A DNA stretch of 64,000 nt from assembly GCA_951640195.1 (NCBI GenBank), contig OX621172.1, positions 806,001 to 870,000 on the forward strand, written 5' to 3'. This DNA comes from Porpolomopsis calyptriformis. Lineage: Eukaryota > Basidiomycota > Agaricomycetes > Agaricales > Hygrophoraceae. The notes below the pieces were generated by a model. It did no database searches and was not told where the DNA came from. It saw only the letters and a program-made list of their open reading frames with translations. Below are positions 46,867-56,668 of the stretch, piece by piece. Each line of letters begins with the position of its first letter. The stretch's first letter is position 1. The position numbers and the translations under genes were made by a program.

Positions 46867-47461
46867 GAGGTTGCTGTTGTTGCTGCTGGAGCTGGGCGAT
46901 CAGCTGTTGTTGTTGAGTGATGGTTTGTTCGAGTTGACGAACAGTAGCCATCAGAGTGGTAAGATCCATGGTAGGGTTAGCTGGGGCATTGGTGGACGTT
47001 CCTGACATGTTAGTAGATGTCATGGGTAATGGAGTTGTTGGAGCTGTTGGTGTTGGTGTTGATGTCACAGAAGAAAGTTGGGAATAGAGAGAACCATATC
47101 GTCCTGGTGGAGTGGCAGTTCATTGATAAACTGGTCTTGTTGGAGCTGAAGATGAAGAGAAGAGTCCTCTTGTTCTTGATCGAGTTCGCAGTCCTAAGGG
47201 AGTAGGAGCAAGGGCAGGAGTGGGAGCAGGAGCAGCTAGTGATGCTTCAAGATCAGAGGAAAAGGATGGTTCTTGATCTCAAATTGTAGCTGAAAAAGTC
47301 GATCTTGAAAGAGGGTCTTCGTAGTGTTCTTCAATGTCTGAGTTATCGGTAGAAGCCAGGATGGAAATGGGTAGGAGTTAAAGGGGTGATGTCGATGATC
47401 ACAGTGATGAAGAGTGTTTGGATAAGCAAGTGGGAGAGAACTAGAAGGAAGTCTGATTCTT

Positions 47462-47860
47462 GTTATAAACCGGTTGTTCGGAACGCATTTTACTTTGGAT
47501 GTTCTGTCCCAAGAGATATAGGGTATAGTTCCAAGTCCTTGTTATGAGTAGCTAACGAGGAATCAGACTTAAGGTCTGATACGTACAGAAGTACCCTTTA
47601 TATACTGACTACTTATCTGTGTGAGTCAGTGCGACATAAACATGTGTTGGAGATAAGGATGAGTCATCGTGACCAATGACGAATCATAAAGGGGTTGAAA
47701 CAAGAATAGAAATGAAAGGTGTCTGCATATAGGTAGAGTAATGGGGAATCCCAAAGAAAGGTAATGGGGAATCCCAACGATAAGTATGGGGAATCCCAAG
47801 ATAAGAGATAGGTTTGCATACGATAAGATAAAGAAAAAGAAGAAAATTACGACCGTGACA
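47462..47860 (-). repeat. 5' LTR of A2
   Basis: 399 bp, TGTTATAAACC...CCGTGACA on the plus strand. Contains three GGGATTCCCC words (as TGGGGAATCCC) and the TGAGTCAGTGC word. The primer site GAATCAGACTT lies at 47449-47459 on the minus strand, next to the LTR. Confidence 0.92.
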
Positions 47861-48144
47861 CAAACCAAATTTCAAGTTCTCATTGTTTTTTGCAACCAAT
47901 AAGATTGGCTATAAAATATAAGGTTTAGAGACTGACAAAGTAACCAAGAAATGTTCAAGTTTAACAGAAATTTTTATAGTCAAAAAATTTGTACAAAAAA
48001 TTTTACATTTATTTAATAACTGGTTATTTTGATGGTCACAAAATTCGACCCAGCCACCAGTGAATGAGACTCGGATGGGGAAGGGGAAAGGAAAGTTTGA
48101 ATTTTGGGCTACCCAGCAAGTAAACCAAACACGATCATTCTGAT

Positions 48145-48191
48145 GGGTATATTTTTCGACTTGAGCCATATCAGTGCACATTGAAAGCATA
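48145..48191 (+). repeat. 47-nt repeat, copy 2
   Basis: 46 of 47 bases match 29541-29587, the 3' end of the FAD oxidoreductase gene, in the same orientation. Lies 82 bp outside the right end of the CACTA-like element. Confidence 0.8.
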
Positions 48192-48265
48192 CTGTGCCTG
48201 GCCTAGTACTCGGTCAGGCTAGCTAAAGCAGAGTAGTATACAATAAATACAGTCTGCACAGTATG
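48188..48265. mobile_element. 78-bp inverted-repeat unit (MITE-like)
   Basis: Begins CATACTGTGC and ends GCACAGTATG, a perfect 10-bp inverted repeat around a non-coding AT-rich centre. No target duplication was identified, so it may be a chance hairpin. Confidence 0.35.
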
Positions 48266-50263
48266 TTAGGAACTTCAGATAGCAAGGCCAACTAGTTGTC
48301 TCCCATCTGACATGCTTTCAATATTTTTATATGATGCCACTGCCATGATATGAATATTTTGCCACAGGGAGTGCTAAATTGTGCCAGTTCAGGTACTCAG
48401 TCACCCGTGGGAACTTCCTGCACAGCCACCACTACCAACACCCGCATGGGCACTACGTGCCAGACCACTGCAAAGACGGCGGAGGTGACCCACTGTCACA
48501 AGGTAGTCCCCTGCCAACTGGCAAGGGTAGAAATGGTGCAGATGAGGCACACCAGTGTGTGCTCTGATTCTTGTTGAGTGACTCCCAACAACACCACTCT
48601 GGCTAACTGCTGGCCACCCTTGCCCTCAGGCCCATCCCAGACGTATCATTCTAGAGCCCAGTGCGATGGATTGTGCTCCTTTGCTTCACTCAGTTCTCTT
48701 CATTTTGCCTATGCACTTTTCAGTGTATCTCCACCCTCATTTTCTTCTTCATTGTCCTATCTCCCATCGTTCTCGACAACACCATATCATCCCTGCACTC
48801 AGCTTGCCTTTCAAGACCATCTGTACCACCATTCAAGATCCCCATCTCAGGACTTTGACCCATTCCCCAACCTACCCTTTGACGTCGATCTCACTCAGTT
48901 TCGGTTCGTTTCGCATGATATCTATATCGCTCGATTCACGTTTTCAAGGGCTTTCCGACGGTTCCAAGCTCATAAGATTCGGCCCAGTAGTTCCACAGAT
49001 TCTCGCATGTCTTTGTTGTGGCATACCTGGAGGATGATTTGGCGATATCGACAGTTTGACAGCTCGTCAATCGTTCGTTCTTGGGTCTCGATAAGTCCCA
49101 TTTCGTGCCCTTCTAACGAGCCCGATATCACTCAGATCCACCCACACGTCGTCGACAAACACCTTTGTCTTTGTACCCTTCTCTTACATTGTGCCCAATT
49201 TCGTTTTCACTCGATATTCCACGTATCCCTTGTCGATTGCATCCCTTCGGTTCGTCTCGTCAACCGCATCAAAACGACCCCGCATTTGTAGGATTCCGTT
49301 CAGCGGTTCCAAAGATATGTATTTCTTTGTTCTTTGGACCAGATAGGATTATGATTCGGCCATATCTCCAGATTGACCCCACAGATTCCCTCCATCTTTG
49401 GATCGTCACGACGCCTCGTCCATACCTTTCCAACGACCCCAAGATCGTCCATATCCGTCCACGCGTTATTGACCAACGACATACCCCCTCCCCCCTCATC
49501 ACCAGGCAGACCCATTTCATGGCTCTTTCCTCACCGTTTCGGACTGTTAGACACTTGTCCTAGAGCTCCCCCTCGAGCTCCTCATGGTTTCCTCATCTGC
49601 TTTCATCTATTTCGCCTCCCCCATCATTACCGTCATTGTCTCTACGACTTTAGATTTTGGACCCCTATCCAGACCAATCTGCTAATATTGCCTTCGTTTT
49701 ATGCCCAATTCTTTCGTCAAGTGCTCATTTTGCACCCCTCATCTTCGTCTCTCAGTGTCATCATCATTCCCGGCCCAACTTCCGGTCAATTATCCTCCAA
49801 TTTTCGCTTTTTCAGCCATATCCTCATCATTCATGTATGATTTCTTCGACTAAGCCTATCTTTGGAAGCTTACAGGATGGTTTGCAGTTGCTTTTCGTTT
49901 GACTGGTCATCAGAGTATGGTTCGCAGTCCCCTTTTCGGCCATCAGAGGATGGTTCGCAATCCCCTGTCATTGACTGACCATCAAGCAGGGTTTCCTTTG
50001 CCTATGGATTTTTTTCATTTGTGTTTTGTATTGATGTCGGAACAAGACCGACGTTGTCGATATCGAGGCCATCACGAGGCACAGGATGTGCCACGTCACC
50101 ACCAACGGCGGGCTATGTCTCCACACTGTATCGCCCACGTCCTACTCGTTACAACTAGAATAGCCGTACAACCGTCCAACGACGGTTGCGATCAAGATTG
50201 GGGGATGCCACAACATCGACCACGACCTGTTGGCATAGACGATGACAAGCCATACAGCTCTAG
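48266..50263. other. Unassigned 2-kb region
   Basis: No supported gene or element. The long plus frame at 48578-49291 has no recognisable domain and unlikely composition (Ser/His/Phe-rich, no Met-poor core). Loosely repeated words recur at intervals, such as TTCCGACGGTTCCAAG (48956) against TTCCGTTCAGCGGTTCCAAAG (49292), and GATATC with CGATTC blocks. This suggests old diverged tandem copies. A short tandem repeat lies at 49875-49985. Confidence 0.5.
49875..49985 (+). repeat. Short tandem repeat, three imperfect copies
   Basis: Units of about 35-42 bp share GGTTYGCAGT and TGACTGRYCATCA: starts near 49877, 49917 and 49949. Copies differ by small indels and C/T changes. Confidence 0.55.
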
Positions 50264-50268
50264 CCACC

Positions 50269-50681
50269 TGTCACGGTCGGAATTTTCTTTTCTTCTCTTT
50301 ATCTAATCACATGTAAACCTATCTCTTATCTTGGGATTCCCCACACTTGTTGGTGGGATTCCCCATTGCCTTTCTCCGGGATTCCCCAGGGATTCCCCAG
50401 GGATTCCCCATTACTCTGTGGACACCTTTCATTTCCGTCCTTGTTTCAACCCCTTTATGATTCATCATCGATCACGATGACTCATTCTTATCTCTACCTC
50501 ATGTTATGTTGCACTGACTCACACAGATAAGTAGTCAGTATATAAAGGGTACTTCTGTACGTATCAGACCTTAAGTCTGATTCCTCATTAGACTACCCAT
50601 AACAAGGACTTAGAACCATACCATATCTCTTGGGACAGAACACCCAAAGTAAAACGCGTTCTAAACAACTGGTTTATAACA
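50269..50681 (+). repeat. 5' LTR of A1
   Basis: 413 bp, TGTCACGGTCGG...TTTATAACA. Holds five GGGATTCCCC words (three in direct tandem near 50378-50412), TGACTCA motifs at about 50480 and 50515, TATATAAA at 50539-50546 and the self-primer AAGTCTGATTC at 50573-50583, again 34 bp from the TATA start. Confidence 0.95.
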
Positions 50682-50682
50682 A

Positions 50683-50693
50683 GAATCAGACTT
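50683..50693 (+). promoter_or_regulatory. Primer-binding site of A1 (self-priming type)
   Basis: GAATCAGACTT, one base after the LTR, exact reverse complement of AAGTCTGATTC at 50573-50583. Confidence 0.8.
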
Positions 50694-51123
50694 CCTTCTG
50701 GTTCTCTCCCACCTGCTTATCCAAACACCCTTATCGCTGTGATCATCAACATCACCTCTTTGTCTCTCACCCACTGTCATCCTGGCTTCTACCGACAACT
50801 CGGACGTTGAAGAACAATACAAAGACCCTCTCTCGAGATCGACCTTTTCAGCTACTATTCGAGATCAAGAAACATCTTTTTCCTCTGCTCTTGAAGAAAC
50901 TCTAGCTACTCCTACCCCTACTCCTATTCCCTTAGGACCTCGAACTCGATCAAGAACACGAGGACTCTTCTCTTCGTCTTCAGCCCCAGTAACAAGACCG
51001 GTTCATCAACGAACTGCCACCCCACCAGGACGATACGGTTCCCTTTACTCCCAACTTTCCTCTGCGACATCCACACCAACACCAACAGCTCCCACGACAC
51101 CACAGCAACCGACATCTACCAAC

Positions 51124-52278
51124 ATGTCAGGAACGTCCACCAATGCCCCCACCAATCCCACTATGGATCTTAACACCTTGATGGCCACTGTTTGTCAGCT
51201 TGAACAGACCATTGTCCAACAGACGCAGCTGATCGCCCAGCTCCAACAACAACAACAACCTCAACCCCCTCAGCCTCCCCAACAACCTCAACAACCTCCT
51301 CTTCCCCAACAACCTGCTCCCCCCTCCATCAAGATCGCCAAACCCGATGAATACGACGGGTCTGCAGCCAAATGTCTCAACTTCATCCAGGCTTGTCGTC
51401 TAGTCCTCGATGACAGTCAATGGTCCGACAGACAGAAAATTACCTATGTCTTGTCGTTTATGAAGATTGGTGTCGCCCAATCCTGGGCACAACAACAGAC
51501 CCAGGAGTTCAAACGTAATCTATGGGTTGGAGCCAACTACGAAGATTTCATGGAAGAACTCGAGGAATGTTTCAGAGATGTTGACGCGAGAGCGACAGCG
51601 CAAGTAAAGATTCAAAAGGTAACCCAAGGACTTTCCACTGTAGACAATTATAACGTACGATTCGGAGCTCTCGCGGATGAAACTGGTTTCAACGACGACG
51701 CGCTCAAAGTTTTCTACCGAAATGGCCTCAATCCCGGGATCCTCGAAAAAATCTATGCCCTCGATCCCATCCCCGCTACCCTCAACGCTTGGAAACGAAA
51801 AGCTTCCATCTTCAACCGACAACATCTCGAACTTGCCCTTGAACGTCGTGCCGCTCCCCGGAGTAACTTCTACACTCCCAGGGAGACCGTGGCTCGAACG
51901 ACGACTCGAACTCCCTCCTCTGCTCCTGTCAAACAGGAGACAGCTTCCTCATCATCAATATCGCGCGTTCCGCGAGGCAACTGCTACCACTGTGGAGAAC
52001 CAGGTCATTAGGCGAACAAGTGTCCTAATTCCTCTTTCCCCTCTTCTTCGTCAGCGCGTCCATCGAGTAGTGCCCCTGCCAGACGACGAGGAAGACCAAC
52101 AACAGGGCAAGGTCGAGGATGAAGTATACGAGGTGTCGAGACGGAACGAGTCGACGAGGTGGTTTCCCCAGCTACTACGGAGGAAACTATTTGAGTGGTG
52201 GACAACTGCGGGATCAATCGCTGGCCGAAGGAAAGAAAAGCTCAGCTTGTCAAGGAACTGAAAGAACAGGGTTTTTAG
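51124..52278 (+). pseudogene. gag of A1 (three stops)
   Basis: Starts MSGTSTNAPTNPTMDLNTLM. A coiled-coil/Gln-rich run leads to a Pro/Gln linker, then SIKIAKPDEYDGSAAKCLNFIQ, FMKIGVAQSWAQQQ, TAQVKIQKVTQGLSTVDNYNVRFGAL and ILEKIYALDPIPATLNAWK. The zinc knuckle CYHCGEPGH-ANKC is broken by TAG at 52009-52011 (Trp expected). Two further TGA codons follow before the normal stop at 52276-52278, which sits on CAG-GGT-TTT-TAG. Confidence 0.85.
52269..52275 (+). promoter_or_regulatory. Proposed -1 frameshift site G_GGT_TTT
   Basis: In the gag frame the bases read CAG GGT TTT TAG. A one-base backward slip gives GGG TTT TTA GGA, which opens the pol frame (..TGFLGSPN). It fits the X_XXY_YYZ rule and lies directly on the gag stop. 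The same heptamer is at 39734-39740 (B) and, minus strand, 45312-45318 (A2); C has GGATTTT at 58084-58090. Confidence 0.65.
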
Positions 52279-55200
52279 GAAGTCCGAACGCTTTGCCTAC
52301 CGTTACGGACGTATCTACTCAAGAATGTATCACCACTCCATGCAATCCATTTCGAATTCTTGGTACTCTTGAAGAAGGCAATCTCGGACTCATTTTGGAT
52401 GTTTGGATTGAAGCTACCGACACTGGTCGACGTGTTCCGGCCACTGCTCTGGTTGATAGTGGAGCCTCTGGAAATTTCGTGGATGAATCATTCGCAACTC
52501 GCCACAATTTTACTCTAACACGATTGGAAACCCCAATCCCCGTATGGAATGCCGATGGATCTGAAAACCGAGGAGGACCCATCAAGAACGATATTGATAT
52601 TTGGTTAGAGGCTCCTGGAGGACACAATGAATGGATCCGATTGGAAGTAACCGATCTCGGATCTAAGACGGATATTATCCTCGGCTTCCTGTGGCTCAAA
52701 AAGCACAACCCCAACATTGACTGGAAAGAGGCAACACTGGCTCTGGATAGCAAAGATTTCCCTCTACCATGATAGATAGCGAACGATGCGGAGTCACCGG
52801 GAATGGAATCGGTCACGCTGGCCATGAATCGACGCGTATCGAAGTCGGATGAATCCTGAGCCAGCACGGTGGAAGAAGATATGCGAAAGTTTGTACCGGA
52901 GGTATACTGGAAAGACTACTCTAGCGTCTTTGCCAAAGAATCCTTCGACCGCCTTCCACCGCATTCGGAATTCAACCACGCCATAGAACTGGACGAAACC
53001 TTCAAACCACTCAAAGGCGCGAAATACGCAATGTCCCCTCTTGAGATGGATCACTTACACAAGTTCATCGACGAAAACTTGTCTACTGGATGAATACGAA
53101 CTTCTAAGTCGAAACAAGTCTCTCCATTCTTCTTTGGAAAGAAAGCCGAAGAAGTGAATGCTAAAGGTAAGAACGCTGGTTTACGCCCTATCGAGGACTA
53201 CCGCTACCTCAACGAACACACGGTCCCTGACCATTATCCCCTTCCTCTACTTCACCAAATCCTCCAACGACCAAAACTCTTAACGGCATCTCTATTTACG
53301 GTCATGGATATCCGTTGGGGATTCAATAACGTCAGGATCAAGGAAGGTGACGAATGGAAAGCCGCCTTCATCACTGAAGTAGGCGCCTTCGAACCCACCA
53401 TTATGTTCTTTGGTTTGCGGAACTCTCCAGCCACCTTTCAACGGATGATCGACACAAGATTCAAAGAAGTCCTGGACTCTGGAAATGTTTTCATTTATAT
53501 CAACGACGTGCTTGTTTGTGGAGACGATTTACAAGAACTGCGGTACTGGACCTTCAAAACCCTGGACATCATGAAGAAACACGGATTATCGTGTAAACCT
53601 GTCAAATGCCAATTTGAGAAGGAAGAAGTCATCTATCTCGGAGTTGTCTTATCCAAAGGACGAATCACCACTAACCCGAAAAAGGTCGACGCTATCATGT
53701 CTTGGCCTATTCCAGAAACGGTGAAACAACTCCAATCCTTCTTGGGCAGTGCGAACTTTTGGCGGAGATACATCAAAGGTTTCTCCAAGGTTGCTACCCC
53801 TCTCTATGAACTCTTGCACAATGATACTGTGTGGGAATGGACTCCTCAAAGACAAGAAGCTTTCGACAACATCAAATCCCTTTTAACGAATGCGCCCGTC
53901 CTTCATATTCCTGATCGCGACCTCCCTTATTGTCTGGAGACCGACGCTTCCATCATTGGGATCGCAGGAATACTCTCCCAACTTCACGATGGACACTGGA
54001 AACCTGTTGGTTATCATTTGAGATCTACTTCCCCTGCTGAAAAGAACTATCCCACTCATGACCTAGAGCTCCTAGCAATCATTGATTCCTTCAAACAATG
54101 GCGCCATCTCCTTGAAGGAGCGAGACACGATATCCTTATCAGGACGGACAGTCTGGCCTTGCGATATTTCTCCAAGAATCTTCGTTTGTCCAATCGCCAG
54201 ACTCGTTGGTCTGAATATCTGTCTAGGTTCGGGTACAAAATCGAGTACGTTCCAGGAAGGAAGAACAAAGCCGACAGCCTATCCAGACGCCCTGATTACT
54301 TACCCGATGTTGAAGCCGACATGGAGAACGAAGTTCTGATTGAACGCGACCGATGGATTAATTCAATTGTCAAGTTGTCGAATTCAAGTTTTCTTTCTAG
54401 ATTACACTTCAAAATCCCATTCCCACAGAAGATCCAAGATAAACTCGAGGATGCCTCACTCACTTGGACCCAAGCTGATGGGCTTGTACGCGATGTTGAA
54501 GGTCGAATAGTGGTGCCAGAGGAAGTATCTTTGCACACAGACATTATACGACTATCCCACGCCTACCCCCACGCTGGCCACCCTGGCATTGAGAAGACGA
54601 AGGAACTCGTTCTTCATAACTTTATTTGGGATGGTGTCTCACAAGACATCACCAACTACGTCCGATCCTGCCCCGCTTGTCAACAAAACAAGAACTTCCC
54701 CTCAAAGCCGTCAGGACTACTCCAACCTATACCCCCCTCTATAGAACCATGGAAGGAAATCACCGTCGATCTCATTGTTGAACTCCCTAAGTCACAAGGC
54801 TATGATGCTGTGATGGTTGTTGTTGATCGTTTCACTAAGCGTGCCCACTTCATTCCAACAACCTCCAACCTTTCATCAGAAGGTGCTGCGAAACTCTTTT
54901 GGAATCACATCTGGAAACATCATGGATGGCCCCAAAAGGTTATATCCGATCGTGGAGTGCAATTTGCATCCAAATTCACAGAAGCCCTCAACAACTCCTT
55001 AGGAATCATCTCTGGTCTCTCTACTGCATATCATCCCCAGACAGATGGTCAAACGGAACATACTAATCAAGAACTCGAAGTCTACTTACGTTTCTATACC
55101 AACTTTATGCAGGATGACTGGTCGGAATGGCTCGCTTCTGCGGAATTCACCTACAACAATCGGCAACACTCTGCCACTTCACAATCACCATTCTATATGG

Positions 55201-55820
55201 AATACGGACGTCATCCCCACCTTCCCACAACTATTCCGGATCAAAGTAATGTGCCCGCAGCAAATACCTTTCACGAACGCCTCACACGCGCACAGCAAAA
55301 TGCCGAATGATCCTTATCAAAGACAACGGAGTCAATGAAGAAATATGCTGATCAAAAACGGAAACCTTCACCCTCCTACGAAGAAGGAGATCTAGTCTGG
55401 TTGGACACCAAGAACATCAAGATGACACGACCCTCAAAAAAGCTCGACAACCAACGGACCGGACCATTCAAGATCTTGAAGAAGATATTGGATCTTGCTT
55501 ATCTGATCGACATCCCCGGAACATGGAGACTGCATCCAGTCTTTCACGTTTCACTCCTGAGACCCAACGTCGGAAATGAACTGCTCCACCCCGATGTCAT
55601 TGACACATCACGACCTCCCCCTGATCTGATCGAAAACGAAGAAGAATACGAGGTCGAATCTATACTGCAACATTCCGGAGCTAAACGACGACGAAAATAC
55701 TTGGTCAAATGGAAAGGCTATCCAATCGAAGAAGCCACTTGGGAAGATCGATCGAACATTTTACGACACGCCAAGGAAATTGTGAAGACGTACGAAGACT
55801 CAATTCAAACGGCGACCTGA
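52270..55820 (+). pseudogene. pol of A1 (several stops, RT motif YIND)
   Basis: Protease ALVDSGASGNFVDESF. Then stops at 52770 and 52773 (A2 keeps Gln-Trp there), 52857 and 53091. RT: GLRPIEDYRYLNEHTVPDHYPLPLL, DIRWGFNNVRIKEGDEWKAAF, FFGLRNSPATFQRMID and FIYINDVLVCGDD, in which the first Asp of YIDD is Asn. RNase H CLETDASIIGIAG, integrase HAYPHAGHPGIEKTKELV/CPACQQNKN, VDRFTKRAHFIPTTSN, SDRGVQFASKFTEAL, AYHPQTDGQTEHTNQELE; TGA at 55308. Then PF.ILKKILDLAYLIDIPGTWRLHPVFHVSLLRPN and the chromodomain EEYEVESILQHSGAKRRRKYLVKWKGYPIEEATWED. Confidence 0.92.
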
Positions 55821-55986
55821 TTCTATTCATTCGTTTGTCATCATCCCGTCTGCCAAGAATTGACCTCTATTTTTAGAACCACTCCTTATAAACGACCGAA
55901 CGTCTCTGCTTTCCTTCACGATTCAAATCACGCGCTTCTTGGCAACAGCTTAAACCACTGAACCAAAACGCCATAGTACTTTCATT

Positions 55987-56133
55987 ATGCCCGCTACTCA
56001 ATCCACACGATCCCCCTCCCCTCAAGTCGCCATCCGGCGTTCTGGACGAATCCCTTCGTCCGCCATCCGCTCCCCCACTCCCGGTCCCTCTACTTCTGCT
56101 TCCTCCCCCCGACAACTACGTTGACAAGCTCGC
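55987..56133 (+). pseudogene. ORF3 of A1, 5' part
   Basis: Starts MPATQSTRSPSPQVAIRRSG. It encodes the Pro/Ser/Arg-rich N-terminus and is interrupted by a TGA shortly before the insertion (B has CGA at that codon). The frame runs exactly into the CTCGC duplication and resumes at 62805. Confidence 0.8.
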
Positions 56134-56502
56134 TGTCACGGACACTTTTTTCTTTTTCCTTTTAGTCATACTTGATCAGTCTTCATTCCGTTTATCCTTC
56201 CGCTTTACCATTTTATATATAGATTGATCACATGTACCTTCCTTCCGACTCTTTCACGAGTCACATTCCGTTTCCGCTATTGTTTTCGTGACTCTTCACT
56301 AGTCACATTCCGGATTCCGCTTTGTAATCATACACACGACTGACTCATGGCGACTCAGGTAGTTAGTATATAAAGCCTGATCTTTAGTCAGTAGGTTAAG
56401 TTCGATTCCTAGTTAGCTCCCCCACTCTTTAGTCGAATTCCATTTCCCTCATCAGCCCCTCCAACGCGAGAAGTAAAACCCTTCGACTACCGAATCATAA
56501 CA
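56134..56502 (+). repeat. 5' LTR of C
   Basis: 369 bp, TGTCACGGACAC...ATCATAACA. Two AGTCACATTCCG words, TGACTCATGGCGACTCAGG just before AGTTAGTATATAAAGCC (TATA 56367-56374), self-primer AAGTTCGATTC at 56398-56408. No GGGATTCCCC word. Confidence 0.95.
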
Positions 56503-56503
56503 A

Positions 56504-56514
56504 GAATCGAACTT
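56504..56514 (+). promoter_or_regulatory. Primer-binding site of C (self-priming type)
   Basis: GAATCGAACTT, exact reverse complement of AAGTTCGATTC at 56398-56408. Differs from the A/B site by changes that are matched in the LTR. Confidence 0.8.
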
Positions 56515-56668
56515 CCTTCTTGCGCATCAAACTACCTCCACTCTGGATCCTGCTGAAGACTTAACAAGGTCAATCTTCTCATCTGCAGATTCAGATACTC
56601 CCTTTCAACCTATAGTATTCCAAACCCCTGCACAATCCATCATCCCCCTTTCCCCCTCGTCATCATCA

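Larger units (their letters stand above)
45309..47080 (-). pseudogene. gag of A2, degenerate and twice interrupted
   Basis: Minus strand. N-terminal MSGTSTNAPANPTMDLTTLMATVRQLEQTI with a Gln-rich run that is cut by solo LTR D. It continues with a Pro/Gln stretch and the SIKIAKPDEYDG capsid start, then the ADETGFNDDALKVFYRNGLNPGILEKIYALDPIPATLNAW segment just after the 175-bp MITE. A CCHC knuckle lies near 45590 and the gag stop at the GGGTTTT site. Several stops and altered residues, so not functional. Confidence 0.8.
33180..47860 (-). mobile_element. Ty3/gypsy chromovirus A2, degenerate, with nested insertions
   Basis: Minus-strand element bounded by LTRs 47462-47860 (5') and 33180-33567 (3'), with TSD CAAAC at 33175-33179 and 47861-47865. 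Read on the minus strand: primer site, gag (about 47070-45309), pol (45317-44625, continuing at 37766 to about 34930 after insertion B), and ORF3 (34756-34039, continuing 33634). Four later insertions each have their own duplication: B (37772-44619), solo LTR A (33640-34038), solo LTR D (46508-46866) and a 175-bp MITE (45915-46089). gag and pol carry several stops and small changes, and the RT motif reads YIND. A dead copy, and the oldest retrotransposon in the stack. Confidence 0.9.
31980..48062. mobile_element. CACTA-like TIR element, split by retrotransposon A2
   Basis: The ends are inverted copies of each other: 31980-32034 begins CACTGGTGGCGGGGTCGAAT and matches the reverse complement of about 48008-48062 over about 54 bp with two or three differences. 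Both sides are flanked by AAT (31977-31979 and 48063-48065). CACTG-type ends with a 3-bp duplication resemble the CACTA/EnSpm group. Without the A2 insertion the element is about 1.4 kb and has no transposase, so it is non-autonomous. It contains the long palindrome at 32041-32938. Confidence 0.55.

Noticed and set aside
48578..49291. 237-codon plus ORF
   Set aside because: Low-complexity Ser/His/Phe composition, loosely repeated DNA beneath it, no domain.
50070..50263. Host gene split by A1 (joined to 63859-64000)
   Set aside because: Joining the flanks after removing A1 gives no convincing continuous protein on either strand.
50378..50412. GGGATTCCCC as true NF-kB sites
   Set aside because: Sequence fits the consensus, but fungi have no Rel proteins; kept only as an unexplained repeated motif.
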